A stretch of DNA of 64,000 nt from Paraburkholderia sp. ZP32-5 (GCF_021390495.1 NZ_JAJEJP010000001.1:1116001-1180000), one strand, 5' to 3'. Positions 1 to 11,361 are shown, counted from the first letter of the stretch. Notes: generated by a model not told the origin, from the letters alone. Numbers and translations: made by a program.

Positions 1-125
1 CGCTCGATATGAACCGCCCCTTTGACGGTCTTGACCGTGCCGACCGAATCGGCGGCGTAAGTGTTCGCGACGGGCGGGCACCCGCATGCGAGAAGCAAGA
101 CACATTTGATGGCTTGACTATGCAT
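1..125 (-). CDS. FecR-like exported protein, N-terminal part (cut by window edge)
   Basis: An open frame starts at an ATG at 123-125 and runs leftward off the window. It encodes a short basic start, a hydrophobic stretch with a possible lipobox (LLAC), then ADSVGTVKTVKGAVHIER. The segment VGTVKTVKGAVHIER resembles the first strand of FecR/LysM-associated periplasmic FecR domains. These are known as extracytoplasmic ligand- or glycan-binding domains, often of unknown role. Only 41 residues are visible, so the assignment rests on one motif. An in-frame GTG nine bases upstream is an alternative start; no strong ribosome binding site is seen for either. Confidence 0.5.
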   Translation of the reverse strand, partial: MHSQAIKCVLLLACGCPPVANTYAADSVGTVKTVKGAVHIE

Positions 126-255
126 GAGCGGCACCCGTAGTGGCGAGTTACACGTTTGCTTCGCTTTATCGCGCCGCTTGCCTTTGACGCGTGCGTCGGC
201 GGAGAGCGTTTTCTACAGTAACAGGGGTGAGGCGTGGTCGAACGACGTGTCGAAA

Positions 256-281
256 GCCGGTGTGTCGGCAGCAACACCGGC
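256..281. repeat. Perfect 8-bp inverted repeat (GCCGGTGT / ACACCGGC)
   Basis: Arms at 256-263 and 274-281 with a 10-base loop, in the gap between two leftward genes. There is no T-run, so a canonical terminator is not supported. It may be an operator or RNA hairpin upstream of the FecR-like gene. Confidence 0.4.
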
Positions 282-325
282 CCGAGGGGCTGGGGCCAGC
301 ATAGTGTTGGTCTGACTGATTGACG

Positions 326-339
326 GTGCGCTAGCGCAC
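326..339. repeat. 14-bp perfect palindrome GTGCGCTAGCGCAC
   Basis: Lies about 45 bases past the ancestral stop of the NTF2-like gene. It could be part of a terminator for that leftward transcript or a protein-binding site. The sequence alone does not decide. Confidence 0.35.
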
Positions 340-385
340 GTATTTCGGGCAGAGCTGGCGCGGTTTTTTCCAGCGCACCGCATCT

Positions 386-769
386 TTACGTGATCGGCTG
401 GACCCATTGGCTCCGCCACGCCGGCGCATCAAAGGGCTCGCAGAACTACTGGGTCTCGTGAACGACCTTGGTATTGCGGAACTCCATGATGCTGACGGTG
501 TGCGCGGCTTGCCCCTTGTAGGCGATGATGTATTCCGTCACCCAAAGCGCGCCTTTCCCCTGAATTCTTCTTACGTTAAAGCCCGATGGCTTGTCGGGAT
601 GATGACCTCGCAGCGCCTGCAAATTGACTCGCCCGACAATTCGCTCGCCTGATTGCGGGTAGTCGCAGATCACGTTGTCATCATAGATGTCGTGTTCTGC
701 ATCGAGATCGCCAGCAGCCGATGCGCGCCAATGGGCATCCAGGGCGTCACGTATTTGCGTTTCCTCCAT
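386..769 (-). pseudogene. SnoaL/NTF2-like family protein broken by a TAG codon
   Basis: Start ATG at 767-769, well placed behind a GGGAGAC ribosome binding site. The product begins MEETQIRDALDAHWRAS and carries the NTF2-fold pattern of cytoplasmic SnoaL-like proteins (DLDAEHDIYDDN, DYPQSGERIVGR, YTV-type SIMEF). The frame stops at TAG 446-448 after KVVHETQ. It then reads on in frame for 19 more codons (FCEPFDAPAWRSQWVQPIT) to TAA at 386-388. That tail is exactly what intact relatives carry, usually as ETQYFADPF-A-PAWRSQWV, so the TAG replaces a tyrosine codon. The truncated protein lacks its last 20 residues and may be non-functional. It follows the HxlR gene by 104 bp on the same strand and may share its transcript. 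An assembly error is the alternative explanation. Confidence 0.75.
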
Positions 770-873
770 GGTATGTCTCCCGATGGGTTCGATCGCGTAT
801 CTTGCACTATAGATGCAAGAAAGTATGGCTGCGTGTGCGGCTTTTGATGCGCGGCTTCGTCGGTACCCGCTCT

Positions 874-1227
874 TCAGGCTACGCGCCCCCACGCCACCAA
901 CATTTTCTTTCCCACCTCGGCAAATACGTCGATCGCGGGAAGCAGTTCGCGCCCGAGTTCCGTCAGTTCATATTCTGCTGAAGGCGGTGAGCTATCCAGG
1001 GCCCGTCTTGCCACAAGCCCTCGGGATTCGAGTTCATGAAGACGAGCGCTAAGTACGCGCGCGGAGATGCGCGGAATGTCATGGCGGAGCTCGCCAAAAC
1101 GTCTTGCCTGACCGCGTAGCTGCCAGATAACGTTCAAAGCCCAGGCACCCCGTAGAAATCCAAGTGCATCGGTTATCTGGCATGCGGGCGGCGATGAGGC
1201 CTTGCTTTTGCGTACTGGCAAACCCAT
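874..1227 (-). CDS. HxlR-family transcriptional regulator
   Basis: A 117-residue winged-helix protein of the HxlR/MarR-like type: CQITDALGFLRGAWALNVIW, FGELRHDIPRISARVLSARL, LHELESRGLVAR, SAEYELTELGREL. These are the HxlR helices and recognition helix. HxlR proteins are small dimeric DNA-binding regulators, many sensing electrophiles or redox state. I chose the ATG at 1225-1227 because a GGAAGGGAA ribosome binding site precedes it; upstream TTG/GTG starts would cover the putative operator. It is divergent from the glutathione S-transferase gene, the usual arrangement for a local stress regulator, and upstream of the broken NTF2-like gene. Confidence 0.85.
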   Translation of the reverse strand: MGLPVRKSKASSPPACQITDALGFLRGAWALNVIWQLRGQARRFGELRHDIPRISARVLSARLHELESRGLVARRALDSSPPSAEYELTELGRELLPAIDVFAEVGKKMLVAWGRVA

Positions 1228-1250
1228 GGTTGTCGATTCCCTTCCGGTTA

Positions 1251-1266
1251 GTAACTGTGGGGTTAC
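1251..1266. promoter_or_regulatory. Candidate HxlR operator (GTAAC-N6-GTTAC)
   Basis: A perfect 5-bp inverted repeat with six-base spacer lies 24 bases upstream of the HxlR start and about 115 bases upstream of the GST start. HxlR dimers bind short palindromes in divergent promoters, so autoregulation plus control of the GST gene is plausible. Binding is inferred, not shown. Confidence 0.45.
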
Positions 1267-1382
1267 CACATTATATTGACCCAGGTCTCCAAAACGCCTG
1301 GCAGGTCGCTAGTATCTGATCCGCGCGGCAGGCTACCCCTACACAACGTCGCGCGGCATTCCCAACTTTCCGAGGAAATCAG

Positions 1383-2006
1383 ATGAAGCTTTATTACTCG
1401 CCCGGCGCTTGCTCGCTTGCGCCGCATATCGTTGCACGCGAGGCACGCATTGCACTTGATTTCGAACGGGTGGACATCGCGACGAAGCGTACCGAACGAG
1501 GCGCCGATTTCCTGCAGGTCAATGCGAAGGGCAATGTGCCTGTGCTTGAGCTGAACGACGGCGAACGGCTGACGGAGGTGCCTGCGATAGCGCAGTATCT
1601 CGCCGACCTTAAGCCCGAAAGCGGACTTGCCCCGCTCAATGGCTCGATGGCACGGTATCGTCTGCAGGAGTGGCTAGGCTTTATCAATTCCGATCTCCAT
1701 AAGACATACTCGCCACTCTTCAACCCCGCGACCCCTGAATCGGTACGGTTGGATCGGAAGGCGGTATTGCTCAACCACTACGTCATGCTGGAGAGCCGCC
1801 TCGGTACGCAACCATGGTTGCTGGGGGATCGCTTCTCCGCGGCCGATGCTTATCTTTTCACAGTGACAAACTGGGCGTCACACGTCAAATTGGACATATC
1901 CGGATTAACCGCTATCGCAGCGTTTCAGCAGCGAGTCGCGGGCAGGGCTGCAGTTCAGGAGGCGCTGCAGGCCGAAGGATTGCTCTATGCCCGACGGGAT
2001 GATTGA
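1383..2006 (+). CDS. gstA: Beta-class glutathione S-transferase
   Basis: A 207-residue protein of normal GST length. The N-terminal thioredoxin fold has the beta-class signature MKLYYSPGACSLAPHI with Cys10, the residue that bonds glutathione in this class. GNVPVLEL gives the cis-proline that contacts glutathione, and EVPAIAQYL the gamma-glutamyl site. The helical C-terminal domain has PWLLGDRFSAADAYLFTV, the N-capping box. The product is cytosolic and conjugates glutathione to electrophiles or dehalogenates substrates; the exact substrate cannot be read. A GAGGAAATCAG ribosome binding site precedes the ATG. It is divergent from an HxlR regulator that probably controls it. Confidence 0.92.
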   Translation: MKLYYSPGACSLAPHIVAREARIALDFERVDIATKRTERGADFLQVNAKGNVPVLELNDGERLTEVPAIAQYLADLKPESGLAPLNGSMARYRLQEWLGFINSDLHKTYSPLFNPATPESVRLDRKAVLLNHYVMLESRLGTQPWLLGDRFSAADAYLFTVTNWASHVKLDISGLTAIAAFQQRVAGRAAVQEALQAEGLLYARRDD

Positions 2007-2320
2007 CGGTCCTTTCGATCGTCACGAGCGGCTGACTTCTCGCCCGGTTACCGCTCGCCCATCTCAGGATTCTTTCGACATTCTCGTACGCATTCCCAGC
2101 CGAACGACTACAGTTGATTGTCAGGGAGACAATCGTGTCCGTGGCCGAACCCAGCCTACGGTCATGACCTCTCGATTCACCGACATCAATCAGTTCGTAT
2201 CAGCCAACGCTCGGGCAAAGCAGCCCGTTCGCCATCAACCACGCCAATATCGATCTCGCACAACAGTGCGTCTTCGCGCATATCCCAATCGGCTCGATGC
2301 AGCCGTAACGGAGGCAACAA
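2007..2320 (+). other. Intergenic region with a 7-bp dyad around an AGGGA ribosome-binding-like loop
   Basis: No convincing gene. At 2116-2134 GATTGTC-AGGGA-GACAATC forms a perfect hairpin that exposes a Shine-Dalgarno-like loop. It is followed by GTG and a 10-codon open frame ending at TGA 2165-2167. This may be a leader peptide of the downstream glucosidase gene, or chance. Confidence 0.3.
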
Positions 2321-5047
<2,727 letters not shown>

Positions 5048-5084
5048 TGGAACGTGACGGACAAAGAGTCTGCATCAACAGCGA

Positions 5085-6026
5085 TCAAGGTCGAACCTGC
5101 TGCCAGGAAGAATCGGGATCGAATGCGCCGAGTGCAGCCGCGGTGCGTGCCGTATTGGGACCGAGGTCTTTCTGGTAGAGCTGTCCGTCCTGATTCACGA
5201 TAAAACTCATGATCCCGGTTTTGCCGTAGTGGGCAGGCCACGCGATCAGTGCATAGCCTTTGGTCATCTCGCCGTTCTGCACATAGTTCTCGGCGCCGCC
5301 GCTCGCATGACTGCCTTGCCGGCTCAGAATCCGGAAGTGATACCCGTGGTAGCCCTCGGCCGAAATCGGCGAATTCTGCCGCATCGCGATCACGAGCGGC
5401 CCCAGCGGACTTTGTGTTTCGCCTGGCGCGGCGGGCCAGTAGAGGCCGTCGCGCTGGCCGGGCGTACTGATCAGACGCTGCGCGTAGTGCCCCGTCAGAT
5501 TGCGATAGTCGCTTTGGGCATCGAGATACGCGAGTGACGACAGCATCGCCGCGCGCTCGTTGCGTCCGATCTTGAGCGTCAGCATTTCGTCTCTTGCCGC
5601 CGGCGGATCGAAACGCCAGCCGTGCGGTCCCTGTAACAGCGGAATGGGCAGCGTCCAACCGCTTTCGCCGACTCGCAGATGAGCCGTATGGCGCGCGCCG
5701 GCGGGCGGATCGTTGACGATCTCGTGACCTTGAGACCACGCGCCGAGGAAGTCGTAGATATCGTCGTGGCCGATGTTCTGCTGGGGAATGAAGCGCTTGA
5801 AGTCGTTGCCGAGTACATGCTTGAGCGCTACTGGATCGCTGCTCGACAATGCATCCACTAAAGCCGTCGCCGCTTCGTCCGGCGTCGCATAGACTGCCTG
5901 TGCGTCGGCGCGTGGTACGGTCGCGAGCACGATCAGCGACGCGACGAGCGGCGCGACAATAGCCGCGAGGCGAGAGCGGTGCGATACCCGGTGCCGCAGC
6001 GGGCGACCTTTACAGAAGTAGATCAT
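5085..6026 (-). CDS. DUF2950 family exported protein
   Basis: About 313 residues, with a basic N-terminus, a hydrophobic signal segment (LAAIVAPLVASLIVLATV) and a cleavage-like ADAQA. The mature part matches DUF2950: repeated helical N-half (TPDEAATALVDALSSSDPVALK), then YWPAAPGETQSPLGPLV, EGYHGYHFRILSRQG and MTKGYALIAWPAHYGKTGI. The function of the family is unknown; it is periplasmic and regularly encoded beside DUF3300. The AGGAG site serves either the GTG at 6029 or the ATG at 6026. The gene lies 29 bp after the DUF3300 gene on the same strand, so the two are almost certainly co-transcribed. Confidence 0.85.
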   Translation of the reverse strand: MIYFCKGRPLRHRVSHRSRLAAIVAPLVASLIVLATVPRADAQAVYATPDEAATALVDALSSSDPVALKHVLGNDFKRFIPQQNIGHDDIYDFLGAWSQGHEIVNDPPAGARHTAHLRVGESGWTLPIPLLQGPHGWRFDPPAARDEMLTLKIGRNERAAMLSSLAYLDAQSDYRNLTGHYAQRLISTPGQRDGLYWPAAPGETQSPLGPLVIAMRQNSPISAEGYHGYHFRILSRQGSHASGGAENYVQNGEMTKGYALIAWPAHYGKTGIMSFIVNQDGQLYQKDLGPNTARTAAALGAFDPDSSWQQVRP

Positions 6027-6055
6027 CACGCTTGTTCTCCTGACAGATCGTTCGT

Positions 6056-7333
6056 TTATCGGCGGAAGCGGCCACCGCCGCCGCCGAAGCGGCCACCACC
6101 ACCGCCAAAGCCACCGCCACCGTATCGGTCTCCACCACCACCGCCAAAGCCGCCGCCCCCGCGGTCTCCACCACCGTACCGCTCGCCACCGGATCGGTTG
6201 CCGCCGAAGTTGTCGCTCGCGAACTGACTGCGACTCGCTTCGCCGCGCTGCATGTCCTGGCGCGCGGCGTTGCCATCGCCCGCGCCGCGCAGTGCGTTAT
6301 CGCGATTCATGCTTTGCGCGCTATTACGCAGATCGTTGGTGTTCGCGCCGCCTCCGTGCTGAATGTCTTGCAGGCGTTGGTTCGCTGAGCCGCCGAGGTT
6401 CTCGCCTGTGCGGTTCTGAAGCGTTTGCATCGCTTGCGCGCGTGAACTGTCGTAGCCGCGATAAGCGTTGTGCTGCGCGTTATTGAAATTATTGCTATTG
6501 AAATTGCTGCTATTGCGATTCCAGTTCGTCGTGCCGCCGTTTGCGTTGATTCGATTGTTGACGTTGATGTTGTTGTAGCGGTTCACGTTCACGTTGACAT
6601 TGCCGCCATGCCAATCGACACCGCCCCACAGCGAGTTGGTCACGGCGATTCCCGCACCGAACGCGAGTCCGGTCGCAAAGCCGGCCGCGATCGCATATCC
6701 GGGTGGCGGCGGAATATAGACGGGCGGATAAGCCGGATAAAGCCACGGCCCATAGACGACCGTCGGGTTATAAGTCGGCACGTACACGACCTGCGGATTA
6801 GTGGGCTGTATCTGGATCGTGTTCTGTTCGATGACGACTTTCTGCTGCTCGCTGGACTTCAGATTGCCCGCCTGCTGTGCCTGCTTGCGCAAGCGCTGCA
6901 CCGAATCCATCAAGTCGTTCGGCTGCGCGAGAAATGCCTTGCCGATCTGATCGACCCAATCCGGCTTCGACGCCATGGTCGCCAGCACCTGCGGAAAGGC
7001 CACCAGCGACTGCACGCTCGGGTCCCAGGGCTCGGACGATACGGCTTTGACTGCGTCGTCGCCGTTGCGCTGGGGATTCGCCTTCGACCATTGCGCGGCG
7101 GACTGGACTTCCTGCGGAAACGTCGCCGCCATCAGCACCTGAGCAAGCAGTGCATCGGGGTAAAGCGCAATCGGGGCAGTGAGTGAATCGAGCTGCTGGT
7201 TCGACAGCTTGGGGGCGCCCTGGGCGCACGCCGCGCCCGACACGGCGACTGTGATGAGCGTGGCGAGTGTGACGACGAGCATCGCGCGCAGCTTCGATCC
7301 GATGTTTGTCAGATGTTCCGATAATGACTTCAC
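6056..7333 (-). CDS. DUF3300 family exported protein with glycine-rich tail
   Basis: 425 residues: an Sec signal peptide ending near ACAQG, then the DUF3300 domain (LDSLTAPIALYPDALLAQVL, ATFPQEVQSAAQW, PWDPSVQSLVAFPQVL, IQPTNPQVVYVPTYNP). A low-complexity C-half follows: Asn-Val repeats near residues 240-300 and a Gly-Arg rich end (about 375-425). The role of the family is not known; the tail suggests an extracytoplasmic, wall- or surface-associated protein. It starts at GTG 7331-7333 behind GGGGAG. The glycine-rich coding stretch 6060-6190 is strongly repetitive and prone to length variation. Pairing with DUF2950 is a conserved arrangement. Confidence 0.88.
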   Translation of the reverse strand: MKSLSEHLTNIGSKLRAMLVVTLATLITVAVSGAACAQGAPKLSNQQLDSLTAPIALYPDALLAQVLMAATFPQEVQSAAQWSKANPQRNGDDAVKAVSSEPWDPSVQSLVAFPQVLATMASKPDWVDQIGKAFLAQPNDLMDSVQRLRKQAQQAGNLKSSEQQKVVIEQNTIQIQPTNPQVVYVPTYNPTVVYGPWLYPAYPPVYIPPPPGYAIAAGFATGLAFGAGIAVTNSLWGGVDWHGGNVNVNVNRYNNINVNNRINANGGTTNWNRNSSNFNSNNFNNAQHNAYRGYDSSRAQAMQTLQNRTGENLGGSANQRLQDIQHGGGANTNDLRNSAQSMNRDNALRGAGDGNAARQDMQRGEASRSQFASDNFGGNRSGGERYGGGDRGGGGFGGGGGDRYGGGGFGGGGGRFGGGGGRFRR

Positions 7334-7350
7334 GATCAGTTCTCCCCGCT

Positions 7351-8142
7351 TCAGAAACGGATTCGTACACCGGCAAACGGGCCCGCTGTCCTGATGTTGT
7401 AGTAGAACGACGATGTGTTGTAGTCCTGGCTGAGTATCCTGTACCCACCGGACAAACTGACTGTCTTGTTGATGTCCCAGAAGGCGGCCGCGACGAGCTG
7501 CCAGGTGAGATTACTGCCGCCTCCGCCGACATCCGCATAGCCCATGACCGACCATCTTTCAGAGAACTGGTAAGTGCCGCGCACGCCGACGATGCCGTCG
7601 ACCCAGCTCACACTTCTGCTGCGTTCGGCGCCCGCCGGCAATAGCGGACTGGATGAAAAAGACAAGGTGGCGTTGAGATTCGTGTAGCGCAAGCCGGCCA
7701 GTACATCCACGGGCGTGGTATTGCTTTCCAGCACGCGATAGGCGCCCGCGACCTGCAGCACGCCGTTATCCAGCTTCGCTCTCGCCGTGCCCAACTGGCC
7801 GCCGAGAATCGGATCCGAAGTCTTGCCCACGCTGACGTAAAAGCCATCGACGATGATGCTCCAGCGATCCTTTCGCGCTTCGAACGTACCCATTACGCCG
7901 AAATTGAGGTTGCGCCAGATATCAGAAAAAGGCGCATTGACGTTCTGTGCCGGAATCACGTTGCCGACGCGCATGGTGCCGCTCTGTCCCGCGAACCAGA
8001 AATAAGGCGTCACGGTGAACTGCCACGTGCTGGCTGCCGGCGTTGCGGCCGGCTGTTCCTGCGCATTCGCCGATGCGCACAGCGCGAACAGCAATGTGCC
8101 CATTACCGGAGAAGATTGCAGATGCCACGCTTGCGTTCGCAT
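7351..8142 (-). CDS. Outer-membrane beta-barrel protein
   Basis: 263 residues from the ATG at 8140-8142, which follows GAGGCGG. The signal peptide ends ASANAQEQ. The remainder alternates hydrophobic and polar residues in strands bounded by turns (WQFTVTPYFWFAGQSGTMRV, WSIIVDGFYVSVG, GIVGVRGTYQFSERWSVMGY, SLSGGYRILSQDY). It ends with the aromatic/basic FAGVRIRF expected at a barrel's last strand. It resembles uncharacterised OmpW/porin-like barrels near DUF3300 genes. The gene is 17 bp upstream of the DUF3300 gene, so it probably heads a three-gene envelope operon. The cargo is unknown. Confidence 0.75.
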   Translation of the reverse strand: MRTQAWHLQSSPVMGTLLFALCASANAQEQPAATPAASTWQFTVTPYFWFAGQSGTMRVGNVIPAQNVNAPFSDIWRNLNFGVMGTFEARKDRWSIIVDGFYVSVGKTSDPILGGQLGTARAKLDNGVLQVAGAYRVLESNTTPVDVLAGLRYTNLNATLSFSSSPLLPAGAERSRSVSWVDGIVGVRGTYQFSERWSVMGYADVGGGGSNLTWQLVAAAFWDINKTVSLSGGYRILSQDYNTSSFYYNIRTAGPFAGVRIRF

Positions 8143-8267
8143 GACCGCCTCGCAAAGTGTCGGTACGCTGCGCAGCATGCGTCACGCCGAATCATTCGAG
8201 CCTCCGATAGGGCTCGAATGGTTCGTGAGAACAGTAGCCGCGTTTCTTTTGCGTCTCAACTCGCCGA

Positions 8268-9758
8268 TCAGTGGGCGCCGCTTCCGCTCGCATCTTCCAG
8301 ATGTCGCAGTACCGCATCCAGGTTGAACGATGCCGGCTTTTGACGTGGGGGAAATGCTTTGAATTCGTCGATCTCTCCCGCAACGATTGCCTGCATCGCA
8401 TACACCAGATAAGCGTGCGATATCACCCAATCCCAGTACGTGTTCGAACTTTCGTCCGCTCTTTCGAACGGGTCGCGCCGAAGATTGAACATCTTGGGAA
8501 TGCGCAAGCGAACGAATGGCTCCGCCCAGCACTGCAGCCGTGTTGCGCGTTGCTCCTGCAACACCACTTTCCAGTCCTTCATGCGGATGGCCAGAATGTC
8601 GCCGTCATCGCTGATGTAGAAGAAGGACTGGCGAGGGCTCTCGCTGACTTCGCCACACAGGTAGGGCAGCATATTGAAGCCATCGAGGTGAGCCTTGAAG
8701 GTCTTGCTTCCCGCCTTATGTCCGGTCAGAAGTTTCTCCTTGATGTCCGGTACTCCCGCGGCCGCAAGCAGTGTGACCATCCAGTCCTGATGTGCGACGA
8801 TGCCATTGAGTACCGTCCCCGCGGGGAATTTTCCCGGCCATCGGACAAAGGCCGGCACGCGCCAGCCACCTTCCCAATTGGTGTTCTTCTCCGAGCGGAA
8901 CGGCGTGATGCCGGCGTCAGGCCAACTGTTGTAGTGCGGCCCGTTATCCGTCGAGTACATCACGATGGTGTCTTCGGCAATACCGAGTTCATCGAGCTTG
9001 GCAAGCATTCTGCCGATGTTCTCATCGTGAGCGACCATCACGTCGTTATAGTCGCCCTGACCGCTCTTGCCTTTGTGCTTTTCCGCGCAATGCGTCCTGA
9101 AGTGCATCGCCGTTGTGTTGTACCACATGAAAAACGGCGTGCCTGACTGATGCGCCTTGTCGATGAATGCGAGCGCACGATCGGTCGTTTCTTCATCGAT
9201 CGTTTCCATGCGCTTTCTAGTCAGCGGGCCGGTGTCCTCGATCGTCTGGCCGCCTTTTCCGTCGGCATGGCAGTGCAGTACGCCTCTCGGCCCGAAGCGC
9301 TTCTTGAATTCCGGCATCTTCGGATAATCGGGGTCCTCGGGCTCTTCTTCCGCATTCAGGTGATAGAGATTGCCGAAGAACTCATCGAAGCCATGCACGG
9401 TCGGAAGAAACTTGTCCTTGTCGCCCAGGTGGTTCTTGCCGAATTGGCCCGTCGTGTAGCCCAGCGGCTTCAGCAATTCCGCGATCGTCGGGTCTTCGTC
9501 CATCAGACCGATATCGGCGCCGGGCATACCGACCTTGGTCAAGCCGGTGCGGATCGGATTCTGGCCGGTAATGAAAGCGGCTCGCCCGGCCGTGCAGCTT
9601 TGCTGCGCGTAGTAGTCGGTGAAAGCCACGCCTTCGTTGGCGATGCGATCGATGTTCGGCGTTCGATAGCCCATCTGTCCGCGGCTATTGAAACTGATGT
9701 TCCACCAGCCGACGTCATCGCCCCACAGGATCAGGATATTGGGTTGCTTGCTTGCCAT
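8268..9758 (-). CDS. Type I sulfatase (arylsulfatase A-like), cytoplasmic form
   Basis: 496 residues without a signal peptide. NILILWGDDVGW gives the two metal-binding aspartates. SCTAGRAAF (Cys55) is the site converted to formylglycine, DNGPHYNSW and GGWRVPAFVRWPGKFP are further family motifs, and HQDWMVT lies in the C-terminal half. The motif is C-T-A-G-R rather than the common C-X-P-X-R; the C-X-A-G-R form is used by anaerobic-type maturases, and one is encoded next door. The enzyme should cleave sulfate esters, possibly choline sulfate or aryl sulfates; the sequence does not fix the substrate. A GGAAAAGAAG site precedes ATG. It lies 169 bp downstream of the maturase gene on the same strand. 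Confidence 0.9.
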   Translation of the reverse strand: MASKQPNILILWGDDVGWWNISFNSRGQMGYRTPNIDRIANEGVAFTDYYAQQSCTAGRAAFITGQNPIRTGLTKVGMPGADIGLMDEDPTIAELLKPLGYTTGQFGKNHLGDKDKFLPTVHGFDEFFGNLYHLNAEEEPEDPDYPKMPEFKKRFGPRGVLHCHADGKGGQTIEDTGPLTRKRMETIDEETTDRALAFIDKAHQSGTPFFMWYNTTAMHFRTHCAEKHKGKSGQGDYNDVMVAHDENIGRMLAKLDELGIAEDTIVMYSTDNGPHYNSWPDAGITPFRSEKNTNWEGGWRVPAFVRWPGKFPAGTVLNGIVAHQDWMVTLLAAAGVPDIKEKLLTGHKAGSKTFKAHLDGFNMLPYLCGEVSESPRQSFFYISDDGDILAIRMKDWKVVLQEQRATRLQCWAEPFVRLRIPKMFNLRRDPFERADESSNTYWDWVISHAYLVYAMQAIVAGEIDEFKAFPPRQKPASFNLDAVLRHLEDASGSGAH

Positions 9759-9927
9759 GATCTTCTTTTCCTTTCAGGTAGGAGCCAGGTCACCTATGCA
9801 CAGCCCTGGCCAGAAGACAGCATCGACTGCGGAGAAATCATCAACGATTCATGATCCGTCTATTTACATGCCACCCGCCGAACAGGTGGTGCAACCGCAG
9901 TCAACTTGCACAGGTGCGACCTGCCCA

Positions 9928-11361
9928 TCAAGACGTACGACTTTGCGCAAACCCGGCGTCGAGCAGCGTGTCGGGGGCTCGGCTGCCGTGGCAAAAGCGG
10001 AATTTCTGGCCGCTTCCACACGCGCAGGGCGTGTAGGGTCCGCGACGTTTGTCCTCGGCGATCGTGCGCGCCATCACGTCGGACGGGGGACGGCCTTGAT
10101 GAATCAGTCTCGCCATGGTCTGCATCGCGGCGCGCGAGTGCGCGAAGAACAGTTCCAGGCCGGCACACAGATAGTTGTGGCCTGGCTCGCCATCGCGTGA
10201 AAGCGCGAAGCGGTCCTTCGGGCAGCCGCCATTGCACAATGCGCGTACTTCGCAGTTGCGGCATTGCGCAGTCAGCGATTCGCGTTTGTTCAAACCGAAT
10301 TCGAGCTGTTCGGGCGACGCCATCAGGTCGCGCATATGCGTGTCATGGATATTGCCGAGCCGATAGCCCGGCTCGACGAAATGATCACAGGAATACAGAT
10401 CGCCGTTATATTCGAGCGCCGGGCCTAACCCGCAAGTAGGCGCGTGAATACAGAGCAGATGACGCCCGAAATACGACTCCAGTGTGACGTCGAAGAGTTG
10501 CACGTAGACGCGGCCTACATCGTGGCGGATCCATTCTTCGAAGATGTCGACGAGAAATTGCCCGTACTGCCGCGCGCCCACGGAACGATTGGTGACGCGA
10601 TCGCCGGTTTGCGTATACAGCACGCGTTCGCGCCCCGGCTGTTGCCGCCAGCCGAGGTTGGCAAGATCGATGGTCTGTTCGGTAGCGCGTTCCACGATCG
10701 GGATGAACTGCATCCACTTCGCGTCCAGTTCGTCGCGGAAGAACCGATAGACGCTGCGGCCATGATGCTGATTGGCGGCGTTGACCGTGCACAGAATATT
10801 GAACTCGACGTTGTGGCGCTTCAGCTGCTGATGGCCACGCATCACGAGATCGAATGTCCCATGCCCATGGCGATCGACGCGATAGGTGTCGTGCAGCGAT
10901 CGTGGCCCATCGACACTCAAGCCAACGAGGAAGTCGTGTGTCCGAAAGAAGCTGGCCCATTCATCATCGATCAGGATGCCGTTGGTCTGAAAGGTATGCT
11001 TGATGACCTGCCCAGGCTTGCGAAATTTATCGACGAGTTCGACGGCTTTGCGAAAGAACTCGACCTTCATCAGCGTGGGCTCGCCGCCTTGCCACGCGAC
11101 TGTCATATGCGGTGTGCGATGCGATTCCAGCAACTGACGGATATAGGTTTCGAGCGTAGTGTCCGACATCCGGTGCTTGCCATCCGGATACAGCGCGTCT
11201 TTGGACAGGAAGAAGCAATACTGGCAATCGATATTGCAAGTGGACCCACTAGGCTTTGCCAGCAGATGAAAACACGGTGGAGCATTTGACGGTGTTTCAC
11301 CGCTTGAACGATCACCGCTCCTGGCTGTGACAGCACGAAACGGCGAGTTCAAATCCGTCAC
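9928..11361 (-). CDS. Anaerobic sulfatase maturase (radical SAM/SPASM) with SEC-C tail
   Basis: 477 residues, GTG start behind GGAG. The radical-SAM cluster motif is C42-X3-C46-X2-C49 (CNIDCQYC), followed by VAWQGGEPTLM, the SAM-binding GGE. A SPASM region with many cysteines follows (CGLGPALEYNGDLYSCDHF, CRNCEVRALCNGGC), which carries two auxiliary 4Fe-4S clusters in known anSMEs. These oxidise the target Cys (or Ser) of a sulfatase to formylglycine. After the SPASM region there is a CACGSGQKFRFCHG segment near residue 446, a SEC-C type zinc finger known from SecA. The neighbouring sulfatase has the matching CTAGR site, so it is the natural substrate. Confidence 0.92.
   Translation of the reverse strand: MTDLNSPFRAVTARSGDRSSGETPSNAPPCFHLLAKPSGSTCNIDCQYCFFLSKDALYPDGKHRMSDTTLETYIRQLLESHRTPHMTVAWQGGEPTLMKVEFFRKAVELVDKFRKPGQVIKHTFQTNGILIDDEWASFFRTHDFLVGLSVDGPRSLHDTYRVDRHGHGTFDLVMRGHQQLKRHNVEFNILCTVNAANQHHGRSVYRFFRDELDAKWMQFIPIVERATEQTIDLANLGWRQQPGRERVLYTQTGDRVTNRSVGARQYGQFLVDIFEEWIRHDVGRVYVQLFDVTLESYFGRHLLCIHAPTCGLGPALEYNGDLYSCDHFVEPGYRLGNIHDTHMRDLMASPEQLEFGLNKRESLTAQCRNCEVRALCNGGCPKDRFALSRDGEPGHNYLCAGLELFFAHSRAAMQTMARLIHQGRPPSDVMARTIAEDKRRGPYTPCACGSGQKFRFCHGSRAPDTLLDAGFAQSRTS

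Noticed and set aside
6060..6190. Tandem repeat-like GCCACC/ACCGCC sequence
   Set aside because: Explained by the glycine-rich coding tail of the DUF3300 gene on the minus strand, not a separate repeat element.
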